This document shows positions 54,288 to 63,386 of a stretch of DNA of 64,000 nt, piece by piece; position 1 is the stretch's first letter; each line of letters starts with the position of its first letter. The notes under the pieces are model-generated. The model saw only the letters and a list, made by a program, of their open reading frames with translations, was not told the DNA's origin and searched no databases. The position numbers and the translations under genes are program-made. This DNA comes from Clostridium mobile (GTDB lineage: Bacteria; Bacillota; Clostridia; Clostridiales; Clostridiaceae): the NCBI RefSeq assembly GCF_018918285.1, contig NZ_JAHLQF010000002.1, positions 744,001 to 808,000 on the forward strand, given 5' to 3'.

Positions 54288-54581
54288 ATGAGTGTTTTAT
54301 TAGTGGGAGGGGACAGATTAGGAAATATCAAAGAAAACTTAAGAAAGAATGGATTTGATAAAATTGAACATGTAACAGGTAGAAGAAATGTACATACGAA
54401 AATTAAAATACCATGTGATACGGATTTAGTAGTAGTACTGACGGATTTTATAAACCACAAAGTTACAGAAACAATAAAGATGGAATGTAAAAAAAGAAAT
54501 ACAAAGATAGTATATTCAAAACGTTCATGGGTTTATATGGAATGTATTATTAAAAACTGTATAGAAAAAGGGGTACAATAA
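54288..54581 (+). CDS. DUF2325 family small protein
   Basis: 97 residues: MSVLLVGGDRLGNIKENLRKNGFDKIEHVTGR, then DLVVVLTDFINHKVTETIKMECKKRNTKIVYSKRSW. The GGD start and the TDFINH motif are typical of DUF2325, which resembles a Rossmann-like fold. The function is unknown. Clear GAGAGGAG site. A Fur box covers its promoter and iron-import genes lie around it, so a link to iron metabolism is inferred. Confidence 0.86.
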   Translation: MSVLLVGGDRLGNIKENLRKNGFDKIEHVTGRRNVHTKIKIPCDTDLVVVLTDFINHKVTETIKMECKKRNTKIVYSKRSWVYMECIIKNCIEKGVQ

Positions 54582-54648
54582 ATATTTATAATATGATTAA
54601 GCACAGTCGTGCATACTTATTTTGGACAGTATAGTTATATAAAAGAAA

Positions 54649-54716
54649 AAACTGAGTATATAGTGAGAGAAAGGCCTTTGCCAGACCTAATCACTCTATA
54701 CTCGGTTTTTTTACAT
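54649..54716. terminator. Bidirectional terminator
   Basis: AACTGAGTATATAGTGA (54650-54666) pairs with TCACTCTATACTCGGTT (54691-54707), with inner AGG/CCT pairs. T-runs on both strands serve DUF2325 and the convergent araC-type gene. Confidence 0.88.
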
Positions 54717-54745
54717 AGCCAATACTTTTGAAAAACTATAATTAA

Positions 54746-55543
54746 TTAAATGTCCAATTGACCAAAAGAATTTCTATACTCAAGCGGAGTCATATTAATA
54801 AGTTTTTTAAAAACAGTATTATAGTAATTTTGATTGTTAAAACCAACGGAAAGAGATACATCCAATATAGATAAATCTCCCTTTACCAATAAATCCTTAC
54901 TTTTTTCTATTCTCACTTCATTTAGAAATTGGGAAAATGACTTACCGGTTTCTTTTTTAAAAATACTACAGAAATAACATCTATTAATATTAAGGTAATT
55001 GGAAATATCTATTAGTGTTATAGACTCACTATATTTATTATGTATATAATCTATAGATTTTTTTACATATAAATTGTATTGTGCATTATTTATATGATGC
55101 TTTTTCTTAATATAAATACTATCCGCTGATATGTTACGAAGTAATGAAATTAAGTGAGGAATACAGGTTGAGGGCTTGTACAAAATATCCATCTTGTTTG
55201 TTTTATTTGTTTTATTTGAAGCATAAGGACCCATAATAAATATGCCTCTATTAGCATATTTAGGGCAAATATTAAAAGCTGTAAAGCTAATATCATTTAA
55301 ATATGTTGTGGTCACCATAGAATTAGCTTCTTTTTTTTGCATTTCATCTATTGTAATTTTATAAACATCATTTTTATTAAATAGCTCTTCAAACTCCTTA
55401 TTATACCCTTGAGAATGAATCAAAGTTCCATTGCAATTAAAGGCTTTGATAGGGACATGGGTACATAGAAAGAAATTTTTCATTGTATTACATATATGAG
55501 TTTTAACGAAACAATTAAACATCACTCCTTTCAAATTATACAA
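54746..55543 (-). CDS. AraC-family transcriptional regulator
   Basis: 265 residues. The N-terminal 150 residues are an input domain of unclear type with several Cys and aromatic residues. The C-terminus has two AraC helix-turn-helix units (ITLIDISNYLNINRCYFCSIFKKETGKSFSQFLNEVRI and ILDVSLSVGFNNQNYYNTVFKKLINMTPLEYRN). It lies divergent to the siderophore importer with a Fur box between, so it probably activates that operon under iron limitation. The start is uncertain: ATG 55522 has AAAGGAG two bases away, and ATG 55543 has no site. Confidence 0.85.
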   Translation of the reverse strand: MYNLKGVMFNCFVKTHICNTMKNFFLCTHVPIKAFNCNGTLIHSQGYNKEFEELFNKNDVYKITIDEMQKKEANSMVTTTYLNDISFTAFNICPKYANRGIFIMGPYASNKTNKTNKMDILYKPSTCIPHLISLLRNISADSIYIKKKHHINNAQYNLYVKKSIDYIHNKYSESITLIDISNYLNINRCYFCSIFKKETGKSFSQFLNEVRIEKSKDLLVKGDLSILDVSLSVGFNNQNYYNTVFKKLINMTPLEYRNSFGQLDI

Positions 55544-55599
55544 ATATATTTACAAAGATATAAATATATTTGAAGAAAATATAGGTAAAAGACAATATA

Positions 55600-55627
55600 A
55601 TTATATGAGAATGATTCTCATATTCAA
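55600..55627 (-). promoter_or_regulatory. Fur box within araC-type promoter
   Basis: On the minus strand TTGAAT (55627-55622), 16 bases, TATAAT (55605-55600) form a promoter. A perfect inverted repeat centred at 55613 (TGAGAATGATTCTCA and flanks, 55603-55623) fills the spacer. It looks like a Fur box of the TGAGAAT type. It likely also affects the divergent yclN promoter. Confidence 0.72.
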
Positions 55628-55710
55628 TTAATTATGTGACAATCATTATATCATTATAAAAAGGAGGATGTCAAACAAGAAGAACTGGTTATTTATGTCA
55701 AGGAGGGATT

Positions 55711-56664
55711 ATGAAAAAACGATATCTATTTTTAGCACTAATTATTCTATCATTAGGTTCAATATTTGTTGGAGTAAAAGATATATCCCTATTAGATATA
55801 GTGCGTTTAAATGAAGAAAAAGTTCAAATAGTATTGATTAGCAGAATTCCACGATTAATCAGTATTATTATAGCTGGAGCAGGTATGAGTATAAGTGGGC
55901 TTATTATGCAACAGATAAGTCGTAACAAATTTATATCACCAACTACAGCAGGAACAATAGATTCTGCTAAATTAGGAATTTTGGTTTCTCTAATAATATT
56001 TGCGGAAGCTAGCTCCTTTCAAAAGATGTTAATTTCTTTTGTATTTTCTTTAGCGGGTACAATTCTGTTCATGAAAATATTAAAAAGTATAAAATATAAA
56101 AATGCTGTTTTTATACCCTTAGTGGGAATAATGTTAGGAAATATTATTGATTCTATAGCAACTTTCTTTGCATACAAATACAATCTTGTGCAAAATGTTT
56201 CATCTTGGCTACAGGGGAATTTTGCAATGGTTATTAAAGGTAGATATGAACTTTTATACTTTAGCATTCCTCTTTTAATAATCGCTTTTCTGTACGCTAA
56301 TAAGTTTACAGTTGCAGGAATGGGAGAGGATTTTTCTACAAACTTAGGTCTTAACTACAATAAGGTGGTAAATATAGGGGTTGCTATTGTTGCTCTAATA
56401 TCATCCTTGGTTGTAATTACAGTAGGAAAAATACCTTTTTTAGGGCTCATAATTCCTAATATAGTAACTATTTACAATGGTGACAATACGAAAAAAAGTA
56501 TCCCGCAGGTAGGTCTGTTGGGAGCTGTATTTGTATTAGCCTGTGACGTATTAGGTAGAGTAATTATATACCCTTATGAGATTCCAATTGGACTTACAGT
56601 TGGAATAATAGGAAGTATATTATTCCTTTATTTGCTGATGAGGAGGAATGCATATGAAGTGTAA
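55711..56664 (+). CDS. yclN: Siderophore ABC permease, YclN type
   Basis: A 317-residue FecCD-family permease with about nine helices; motif pieces ISRIPRLISIIIAGAGMSISGLIMQQISRNKFISPTTAG and GKIPFLGLIIPNIVTIYNGDN, the latter lacking the usual G-P-H-R form, as in YclN. It precedes a second permease, an ATPase and a YclQ-like binding protein, the order of the B. subtilis petrobactin importer yclNOPQ. AAGGAGGG site. Confidence 0.88.
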   Translation: MKKRYLFLALIILSLGSIFVGVKDISLLDIVRLNEEKVQIVLISRIPRLISIIIAGAGMSISGLIMQQISRNKFISPTTAGTIDSAKLGILVSLIIFAEASSFQKMLISFVFSLAGTILFMKILKSIKYKNAVFIPLVGIMLGNIIDSIATFFAYKYNLVQNVSSWLQGNFAMVIKGRYELLYFSIPLLIIAFLYANKFTVAGMGEDFSTNLGLNYNKVVNIGVAIVALISSLVVITVGKIPFLGLIIPNIVTIYNGDNTKKSIPQVGLLGAVFVLACDVLGRVIIYPYEIPIGLTVGIIGSILFLYLLMRRNAYEV

Positions 56665-57604
56665 AAGAAAAATAGGCTTCCTTGCGGCCATATCAGTAGC
56701 CTTAATTTTGATATTTGCATTTATAGGTGTAAGTGCAGGTAATTGGGAGTATACACTTTCTAGACGAGTGCCTAAAATAATTGCAATTGTTTTAACGGGA
56801 GGAGCTATAGCATTTTCATCAATGGTATTCCAAACAATTACCAACAACCGCATACTAACCCCTGATGTGTTAGGGTTAGATTGGTTGTATATATTTATTC
56901 AGACATTTGTAGTTCTTGTATTAGGATCTAATAGTATAGCTATTACAAATAATAACCTTAATTTTATAATATCTGTTAGTTTAATGGTGATTTTTTCAAT
57001 GGGTTTATTCAAAATACTATTTAAAAGAGAAACCAATAATATTTTCTTTCTACTATTAGTGGGAATGATATTTGGAACTTTATTTCAAAGTTTGTCATCT
57101 TTTATGCAGATGCTAATTGATCCTAATGAATTTATGATTATTCAGGACAAGATGTTTGCTAGTTTTAATAGTATGAATACAGAAATATTATTTATAGCTA
57201 GTATAGTAATACTTTTAATAATGGTTTATACCTATGATTACATGAAGATTTTAGATGTGTTATCTCTGGGAAGAGAACAGGCCATAAACCTAGGAGTAGA
57301 TTATGATAAAGTTACAAAAAAGATGTTAATTATAATTTCTATATTAGTTTCCATATCTACTGCTTTAGTCGGACCTATAACTTTTTTAGGGTTGTTGGTA
57401 GTAAATCTTGCTCGAGAATTTATAAATACATATGAGCATAGATACTTAATTACAGGGTCTGTGTTCATAAGCATAATTACTTTAATTGGAGGACAATTAA
57501 TTGTTGAAAGAGTCTTAAATTTCAGCACAACTCTAAGTGTTATTATAAATTTTGTTGGTGGCATGTATTTTATATATCTGTTGTTAAAGGAGAATAAAGC
57601 ATGA
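56654..57604 (+). CDS. yclO: Siderophore ABC permease, YclO type
   Basis: About 316 residues, FecCD-like: LSRRVPKIIAIVLTGGAIAFSSMVFQTITNNRILTPDVLGLDWLY and GPITFLGLLVVNLAREFINTYEHRYL. It forms a heterodimer with the preceding permease. ATG 56654 is preferred to 56648 because AGGAGG (56641-56646) is seven bases before it. It overlaps yclN by 11 bases. Confidence 0.88.
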   Translation: MKCKRKIGFLAAISVALILIFAFIGVSAGNWEYTLSRRVPKIIAIVLTGGAIAFSSMVFQTITNNRILTPDVLGLDWLYIFIQTFVVLVLGSNSIAITNNNLNFIISVSLMVIFSMGLFKILFKRETNNIFFLLLVGMIFGTLFQSLSSFMQMLIDPNEFMIIQDKMFASFNSMNTEILFIASIVILLIMVYTYDYMKILDVLSLGREQAINLGVDYDKVTKKMLIIISILVSISTALVGPITFLGLLVVNLAREFINTYEHRYLITGSVFISIITLIGGQLIVERVLNFSTTLSVIINFVGGMYFIYLLLKENKA

Positions 57605-58359
57605 TTGAAATAAAAAATGTAGTGAAAAAATATGGAGACAAAAATGTTGTAGACAACATCTCTATGAAAATATTAGATGGAAAGATTACATCTTTTATTG
57701 GACCTAATGGGGCTGGTAAAAGCACTCTATTGTCCATGATAAGTCGTCTTCTTAAAAAAGATAATGGGGAAATTTTTATTGATGGCAAAGAAATTTCAGC
57801 ATGGGATAATGATGAGCTTGCAAAGAGGTTATCCATACTAAAGCAATCAAATCATATAAATATAAGATTGACCATTAGAGAATTGGTGAGTTTTGGAAGA
57901 TTTCCATATTCTAAGGGTGCTCTCACTAAAGAGGACTGGAAATATGTTGATGAAGCAATAGAGTATATGAAACTTTCAGATATACAAAATAAGTATCTTG
58001 ATCAGCTAAGTGGTGGACAAAGACAAAGGGCTTATATTGCAATGGTTATAGCTCAAAATACAGATTATATTCTTTTAGATGAGCCCCTTAATAATTTAGA
58101 TATGAAGCATTCAGTCCAAATCATGAAAATTTTAAGGTCATTAGTAGATGATTTAGGGAAGACAATTATTTTAGTTATACACGACATTAATTTTGCATCC
58201 TGTTATTCAGATTACATAGTAGCCTTAAAGGATGGAAAATTAGTTAGTAAAGGAAATACTAATAAGATCATTGATGAATCTGTATTAGGAGAAATATATA
58301 ATATGGACTTTCAGATAAAAAATATAGAAAACAATAGAATATGTGTTTATTATTCTTGA
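57601..58359 (+). CDS. yclP: Siderophore ABC ATPase, YclP type
   Basis: A 252-residue FecE-like ATPase: Walker A GPNGAGKST, Q-loop LKQSNH, signature LSGGQRQRAYIAM, Walker B YILLDEPLNNLD, switch His in VIHDINFA. The DEPLNNLD sequence is typical of the YclP group. Its ATG overlaps the yclO stop (ATGA). Confidence 0.93.
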   Translation: MIEIKNVVKKYGDKNVVDNISMKILDGKITSFIGPNGAGKSTLLSMISRLLKKDNGEIFIDGKEISAWDNDELAKRLSILKQSNHINIRLTIRELVSFGRFPYSKGALTKEDWKYVDEAIEYMKLSDIQNKYLDQLSGGQRQRAYIAMVIAQNTDYILLDEPLNNLDMKHSVQIMKILRSLVDDLGKTIILVIHDINFASCYSDYIVALKDGKLVSKGNTNKIIDESVLGEIYNMDFQIKNIENNRICVYYS

Positions 58360-58443
58360 TGAAAAATATGAAAACCCAGTAAAGAATTAAATGAAAATAA
58401 TTTAATAAAAATATTAAATTAATAAAAATATAGAGGTGGAAAA

Positions 58444-59394
58444 ATGAATAAAAAAGTAAGTATGATGATAACAATTTTAATAGTAGCAGTTATTGCAGCC
58501 TTTGGTTTTACAAAGTTAAAAGGCAATAATTCTAATGATGCTGAAAATAAGGCTGGAGGGGAACTTAAAATCACCCACGAATTAGGAGAAACTACATTAA
58601 ATAAAAATCCTAAAAAAGTAGTTGTTTTTGATTATGGTATCTTAGATTCTCTTGATAAAATGGGTATAGAACCAGTGGCATTACCAAAATCAAATATCCC
58701 TAAAGATCTTCAAAAATATAAAGATGATAAATATACTGATGTAGGAACTTTACAAGAGCCAAATTTTGAAAAGATAAATGAACTTAAACCAGATTTAATC
58801 ATTATTTCAGCAAGACAAGCTAAACTATATGAAGAATTCAAAAAAATTGCTCCAACAGTTTACCTTGCAATAAACAATGAAAACTATATAGATTCATTTA
58901 ATAGCAATATGAAAACCTTAGGAGAAATTTTCGGTAAAGAAGAGTTTGTAGAAAAAGAACTTAAAAATATCGATGATAGTATTAAAGCACTAAATGAAAA
59001 AGTAAAAGCAAATGGAGAGGATGGCTTAGTTATTATGGTCAATGAAGGAGCCTTAAGCGCTTACGGAGCAGAGTCAAGATTTGGTGTTATACATAAAGGC
59101 TTTGGATTTACTCCTACAGATAAAGATATTAAGTCATCTACTCATGGTCAAAATGTTTCTTTTGAATATGTAGCAGAAAAAAATCCAGATTATCTGTTTG
59201 TTATCGACAGGGGAGCTGCTATAGGTGGCGATAGTACTGCTAAACAAGTTTTAGACAATGATTTAATTAAAACCACATCAGCATATAAAAATAACAAAAT
59301 TGTATACCTTGATTCTGAAATTTGGTATGTTGCTACAGGTGGATTTAACACAACTATGAAGATGATCAATGAAGTAGAAGCTTCAGTTAAATAA
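58444..59394 (+). CDS. yclQ: Siderophore-binding protein, YclQ/CeuE type
   Basis: A 316-residue binding protein closely like YclQ: KNPKKVVVFDYGILDSLDKMG, KYTDVGTLQEPNFEKINELKPDLIIISARQ, the segment STHGQNVSFEYVAEKNPDYLFVIDRGAAIGG, and VYLDSEIWYVATGG. These regions hold the basic and aromatic residues that bind petrobactin-like siderophores. The N-terminus (MNKKVSMMITILIVAVIAAF, then GFTKLKGNNSN) has no lipobox Cys, unlike YclQ, so it may be held by an uncleaved helix or be secreted. Spacing of 85 bases from yclP, own GAGGTG site. Confidence 0.9.
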   Translation: MNKKVSMMITILIVAVIAAFGFTKLKGNNSNDAENKAGGELKITHELGETTLNKNPKKVVVFDYGILDSLDKMGIEPVALPKSNIPKDLQKYKDDKYTDVGTLQEPNFEKINELKPDLIIISARQAKLYEEFKKIAPTVYLAINNENYIDSFNSNMKTLGEIFGKEEFVEKELKNIDDSIKALNEKVKANGEDGLVIMVNEGALSAYGAESRFGVIHKGFGFTPTDKDIKSSTHGQNVSFEYVAEKNPDYLFVIDRGAAIGGDSTAKQVLDNDLIKTTSAYKNNKIVYLDSEIWYVATGGFNTTMKMINEVEASVK

Positions 59395-59402
59395 TATATT
59401 TT

Positions 59403-59442
59403 AAAAGATAGGTTATAGTTAAAGTTATAACCTATCTTTTAT
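59403..59442 (+). terminator. Terminator of yclNOPQ
   Basis: AAAAGATAGGTTATA (59403-59417) pairs with TATAACCTATCTTTT (59426-59440), with 3' T's in the stem base. Confidence 0.88.
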
Positions 59443-59527
59443 ATTAGGCAAGGATTAGAAATAAAAATAAAAAATTACTTTCAATTATTGAGTATTAGTG
59501 TTAAAATAACAAATGGAGATTAGAGTA

Positions 59528-59675
59528 TATAATTAAATATATAGTGCTAGGGGTGCCAAACGGCTGAGAAAAGTTCAAACTTTAACCCTTCGAACCTGAT
59601 GCGGATAAAACCGACGTAGGAAAGCTAAAGTAATTCTATTGAAACCCTAAGCACTGTTTTTATTGCAGTGCTTTT
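59528..59675 (+). promoter_or_regulatory. TPP riboswitch with terminator
   Basis: A TATAAT at 59528-59533 probably is the -10. The aptamer at about 59541-59632 shows GGGGTGC, GGCTGAGA, ACCCTT, AACCTGAT and CGTAGGAAAGCT. Downstream GCACTG (59651-59656) and CAGTGC (near 59666-59671) plus TTTTTTT form a terminator. The aptamer 5' arm AGTGCTAGGG can pair with CCCTAAGCACT (59645-59655) to prevent it. TPP would turn the operon off. Confidence 0.93.
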
Positions 59676-59725
59676 TTTATTAAGTTTTAATAATTAGCTT
59701 TATATTTTTTACTAATGGAGGAAGT

Positions 59726-60463
59726 ATGTATATTGATGCCCACAACCATTTAGATTTTTATGGAGAGGATTTAAATAAGGCTTTAACTATAATTAATGAA
59801 AATAATATAGAAACATTAGCATGTTCTATGGATGAAGAAAGCTATTTATTCTCAAGAAAACTTAGTGAAAAAAATTCACTTATAATACCCGCCTTTGGAG
59901 TTCACCCATGGAGAGCTCATGAAAATTATAATAAATTAGAAAGCTTTGAAGAGTATATTAAAGAGACTTCTATAATTGGGGAAATAGGGCTTGATTTTCA
60001 CTGGGTTTTGGAAAAGGAAAGGTATTCACTACAACTTAAAGTACTTAAATATTTTTTAGAAGAAGCTAAAAAATATAATAAAGTTACTAATTTACATACC
60101 AAAGGTGCAGAAGACGAAATACTTGATCTTATTAAAAAATATGATTTAAGAACTCCAATAATCCATTGGTATAGTGGATCTTTAGAGATTTTAAAGAAGC
60201 TTTTAGACATGGGATGCTATTTTACTATAAGCGTAGATATTTCCTACTCTAAGCTTACTGATGAAATAGTAAAATATCTTCCTATAGAGAGGATTTTAAC
60301 AGAAACCGATGGGCCAACTGCCTTAGAATGGGTAAATGGAGAGTATGGTTACCCAAGCTATATTAAAAATATTACAAAAGAAATCTCTGCTATTAAGAGA
60401 CTTCCAGAAGAAGAGGTAAAAGAAGTAATCTATAATAATTTTAAGAAATTAATTGAAATTTAA
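59726..60463 (+). CDS. TatD-family metal-dependent hydrolase
   Basis: A 245-residue TIM-barrel hydrolase of TatD type: YIDAHNHLDF (metal ligands His6, His8), GEIGLDFHW, NLHTKG, IIHWYSG and TETDGP. The metal site is complete. TatD proteins are usually linked to DNA or D-aminoacyl-tRNA hydrolysis, but here the gene is first in a TPP-riboswitch operon with a thiamine-precursor importer. A role in pyrimidine salvage, such as deformylation or ring hydrolysis, is therefore possible but unproved. GGAGGAAG site. Confidence 0.85.
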   Translation: MYIDAHNHLDFYGEDLNKALTIINENNIETLACSMDEESYLFSRKLSEKNSLIIPAFGVHPWRAHENYNKLESFEEYIKETSIIGEIGLDFHWVLEKERYSLQLKVLKYFLEEAKKYNKVTNLHTKGAEDEILDLIKKYDLRTPIIHWYSGSLEILKKLLDMGCYFTISVDISYSKLTDEIVKYLPIERILTETDGPTALEWVNGEYGYPSYIKNITKEISAIKRLPEEEVKEVIYNNFKKLIEI

Positions 60464-60487
60464 AATATTGAAAGCAGGTGAAAACAA

Positions 60488-60775
60488 ATGAAGAATGTTA
60501 ATGTAAGTCTTCAAGTAATACCAAGTGTTCCTGAAGAAAGATTATACCCTGTGGTAGATAAGGTTATAGAATACATAGCATCTACAGGGGTAAAATATGA
60601 AGTGGGACCTATGGAAACTACTATGGAGGGAGATATAGACACTTTATTAGAAATTGTTAAAAAAGCACAAAGAATATGTGCAGAAGAAGGTGCCTCAAGA
60701 GTATGTTCCGTAGTAAAGATTGACTACAAGAATGAAGGAGTAACTATGGATGAAAAGATCTACAAATATAGATAG
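60488..60775 (+). CDS. MTH1187/YkoF-like thiamine-binding protein
   Basis: 95 residues: VNVSLQVIPSVPEERLYPVVDKVIEYIASTGVKYEVGPMETTMEGD and CSVVKIDYKN are typical of the MTH1187 (DUF77) family. The YkoF relative binds the HMP part of thiamine. In this operon a cytosolic binding or chaperone role for a thiamine precursor fits. AAAGCAGGTG site. Its 3' end overlaps the permease start by 26 bases. Confidence 0.88.
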   Translation: MKNVNVSLQVIPSVPEERLYPVVDKVIEYIASTGVKYEVGPMETTMEGDIDTLLEIVKKAQRICAEEGASRVCSVVKIDYKNEGVTMDEKIYKYR

Positions 60776-61502
60776 CAAGATCTATCCTATAGCAACTATA
60801 ATCCTTATAACTCTATTTTGGCAGATTATTGTGGTAGTAAAGAAAGTACCTCATTATATACTCCCAGCTCCTACAGATATTATAAGAGCTTTATATAGTG
60901 ATTATGAACTTATTTTATCTCACACTAAGGTTACCCTTTATGAGGCTTTTGTAGGTTTTGGATTATCTTTAATTTTTTCATTTATACTCGCTATAGTAAT
61001 GGATAGTTTTGAAATTGTAAAGAAGGCCTTTTACCCTATTTTAGTTATCTCTCAAACCATTCCAACCATAGCTATAGCACCATTATTTATCATATGGTTT
61101 GGCTTTGGAACTTTGCCTAAAATTATAGTGGTAATTATGGTATGTTTTTTCCCAATAGTAATAAGTTTAGTAGATGGATTAGAAAAGATAGATAAGGATT
61201 ATCTTCGTCTATTTCATTCTATGAAGGCATCAAAGCTACAAACTTTTTATCACTTAAAGCTTCCTTATGCTATGGTAAATCTTCTATCTGGTCTTAAAAT
61301 TGCAGCTACTTATATGATAATGTCAGCAGTAGTTGGGGAATGGCTAGGGGGAGATAAGGGCATAGGAGTCTATATAGTAAGATCAAAAAATGCTTACGCC
61401 TTAGACAAGGTATTTGCTTCAATTTTAGTAGTAGTTATAGTTAGCATATTAATAATTTACATAATAGACTTTATAGGAAATAAATTAGTTCATTGGAAGT
61501 AA
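60750..61502 (+). CDS. thiX: ThiX-type ABC permease
   Basis: A 250-residue permease of the SsuC/TauC/ThiX group with about six helices and the EAA loop region EKIDKDYLRLFHSMKASKLQTFYHLKLPYAMVNLLSGLKIA. The ATG at 60750 has GAAGGAG nine bases before it, inside the previous gene, so the overlap is real. It works with the ThiY and ThiZ proteins below to import an HMP-type pyrimidine precursor. Confidence 0.9.
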   Translation: MKRSTNIDSKIYPIATIILITLFWQIIVVVKKVPHYILPAPTDIIRALYSDYELILSHTKVTLYEAFVGFGLSLIFSFILAIVMDSFEIVKKAFYPILVISQTIPTIAIAPLFIIWFGFGTLPKIIVVIMVCFFPIVISLVDGLEKIDKDYLRLFHSMKASKLQTFYHLKLPYAMVNLLSGLKIAATYMIMSAVVGEWLGGDKGIGVYIVRSKNAYALDKVFASILVVVIVSILIIYIIDFIGNKLVHWK

Positions 61503-61527
61503 AATCAGAGAGGAGTAAATAAACATT

Positions 61528-62532
61528 ATGAAAAGAAAAAAATTAACATGGCTAATAAGTATTCTTGGAGTTACTGCTTTATTATTTTCAGGCTGTGCCT
61601 CAAATAAAGCTGAAGATACAGGAAAAAATGGATTAGAAAAAACTACAGTTATATTAGATTGGACGCCGAATACAAATCATACAGGACTATATGTAGCTTT
61701 AGAAAAGGGATATTTTAAAGAAGAAGGATTGGATGTGGAGATTGTCCAACCTTCAGAAGGTTCTTCCACTACCCTTATAGCTACAGGAAAAGGGGATTTT
61801 GGAGTTAGCTATCAGGAGGATGTAACCTATGCATTAACTGGCAAAGAGCCTCTTCCAGTAAAGGCTATTGCTACTATAATACAAAATAATACTTCAGGCT
61901 TTGCATCTCCTAAAAGTAAAAATATAAATACTGTTAAGGATTTTGAAGGAAAAGTCTATGGAGGATGGGGTTCACCATCTGAAGAAGCGGTATTAAAAGC
62001 AGTTATGGAGAATAATGGAGCAGATTATGAGAAGGTTAGAAATATAAGCATAGGTAATGATGACTTTTTTGCAGCAACTCAAAAAAATATTGATATAGCT
62101 TGGATTTTCGAAGGATGGACAGGGATTGATGCCAAACTAAAAGGTGTAGATATAAATTATATTCCAGTTAAAGATTTACACCCAGCTTTAAACTACTATA
62201 CTCCAATTTTAATAACTAATAATAAAACTATAAATGAAAAACCTGATAAAGTTAAAAAGTTTTTAAAAGCTACAGAAAAAGGATATAAATTCGCTATAGA
62301 AAATCCAGAAGAAAGTACAAAAATGTTCTTAAAACATGCTCCAGAAATAGATGAAAAACTTGCAATAGAAAGCCAAAAATTCTTAGCTAAAGAATATGCT
62401 AAAGATGCTCCAAAATGGGGAATAATGAAAGAGGAAATTTGGAGAGACTATGCTAAATTCATGAAAGACGCAGGATTAATAGATAAGGAGTTAAAGGTTG
62501 AAGATGCATTCACCAATGAATTCTTACAGTAA
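61528..62532 (+). CDS. thiY: ThiY/NMT1-like substrate-binding lipoprotein
   Basis: A 334-residue protein with lipobox FSGC (Cys at about 23). The mature domain has [60 protein letters not shown], the THI5/NMT1-like pattern used to bind formylaminopyrimidine or HMP. The TPP riboswitch supports thiamine precursor uptake. Good AGAGGAG site. Confidence 0.92.
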   Translation: MKRKKLTWLISILGVTALLFSGCASNKAEDTGKNGLEKTTVILDWTPNTNHTGLYVALEKGYFKEEGLDVEIVQPSEGSSTTLIATGKGDFGVSYQEDVTYALTGKEPLPVKAIATIIQNNTSGFASPKSKNINTVKDFEGKVYGGWGSPSEEAVLKAVMENNGADYEKVRNISIGNDDFFAATQKNIDIAWIFEGWTGIDAKLKGVDINYIPVKDLHPALNYYTPILITNNKTINEKPDKVKKFLKATEKGYKFAIENPEESTKMFLKHAPEIDEKLAIESQKFLAKEYAKDAPKWGIMKEEIWRDYAKFMKDAGLIDKELKVEDAFTNEFLQ

Positions 62533-63247
62533 TAAAGAATATCTTATAAATTTAAACAATGTAGATAAAAAATATGGAGAAACCCAAATACTAAAGGATA
62601 TAAGCATAAAAGTTAGCAGAGGAGAATTTATATCCTTAATAGGACCTAGTGGTTGTGGAAAAAGTACTATTTTCAATATAATTACAGGACTCACATCTAA
62701 GGATAGTGGAGAAGTTATAGTTAATGGAAATATAGGTTATATGCAACAAAAGGATTTACTTCTCCCTTGGAAAAGTATCATGGACAATGTTTCATTACCG
62801 CTGATACTAAAGGGTGTTGAAAAAAAAGTTGCCTATGAGAAAGTTAAAAAATATCTTCCTATAGTTGGGCTAGAGGGATATGAAGATAAATATCCCTCTC
62901 AGCTCTCAGGAGGAATGAAACAAAGAGCAAGCTTTTTAAGGACATTTATGACCTCAGAAGAAATAATGCTTCTAGATGAATCCTTTGGATCCTTAGATTC
63001 AATAACAAAGGGGAAAATGCAAAAATGGCTTTTAGAAATGAAAGAAAAATTAAATAATACTATACTTTTTATTACTCATGATATAGAAGAGGCGCTTTTT
63101 TTATCTGATAGAATATATGTATTGTCAGATAAACCAGCTAGCATTAAAAAGGAAATTACTCTAGATTTTCATAATGATGACAAATTAAATAGATTGTTGT
63201 CGCCAGAGTTATTGATTTTAAAGGATGAAATCATAAAATTATTGTAA
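62504..63247 (+). CDS. thiZ: ThiZ-type ABC ATPase
   Basis: About 247 residues: Walker [11 protein letters not shown]-loop [11 protein letters not shown], signature [15 protein letters not shown], Walker [13 protein letters not shown] (Ser-Phe in place of Pro, as in many SsuB/TauB-type ATPases), switch His in [11 protein letters not shown] 62504 fits AAAGG (62493-62497) at six bases; the gene overlaps thiY by 29 bases, which suggests translational coupling. Last gene of the TPP operon. Confidence 0.92.
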   Translation: MHSPMNSYSNKEYLINLNNVDKKYGETQILKDISIKVSRGEFISLIGPSGCGKSTIFNIITGLTSKDSGEVIVNGNIGYMQQKDLLLPWKSIMDNVSLPLILKGVEKKVAYEKVKKYLPIVGLEGYEDKYPSQLSGGMKQRASFLRTFMTSEEIMLLDESFGSLDSITKGKMQKWLLEMKEKLNNTILFITHDIEEALFLSDRIYVLSDKPASIKKEITLDFHNDDKLNRLLSPELLILKDEIIKLL

Positions 63248-63258
63248 AATTCACTTCT

Positions 63259-63337
63259 TTTTCTCAAATTATTGGATTAATTTGAGAAAATGTTGAAAAA
63301 ATTGCAAAAGTAATCCCGAATGGGATTGCTTTTTTCT
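63259..63337 (+). terminator. Two consecutive terminator hairpins
   Basis: TTTCTCAAATTA (63260-63271) pairs with TAATTTGAGAAA (63278-63289). Then AAGTAATCCC (63308-63317), GAAT loop, and GGGATTGCTT (63322-63331) with TTTTTT. The second is a classic terminator. Confidence 0.88.
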
Positions 63338-63386
63338 TTAATTATAATTAAAATTAAATGGTAATGTATTCAGGAGGATTTGACCA

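Noticed and set aside
55668-55711. Small ORF behind AAGGAGG upstream of yclN
   Set aside because: The ATG directly abuts the SD (no spacing), and its frame runs into yclN out of frame; a better SD and ATG follow at 55711.
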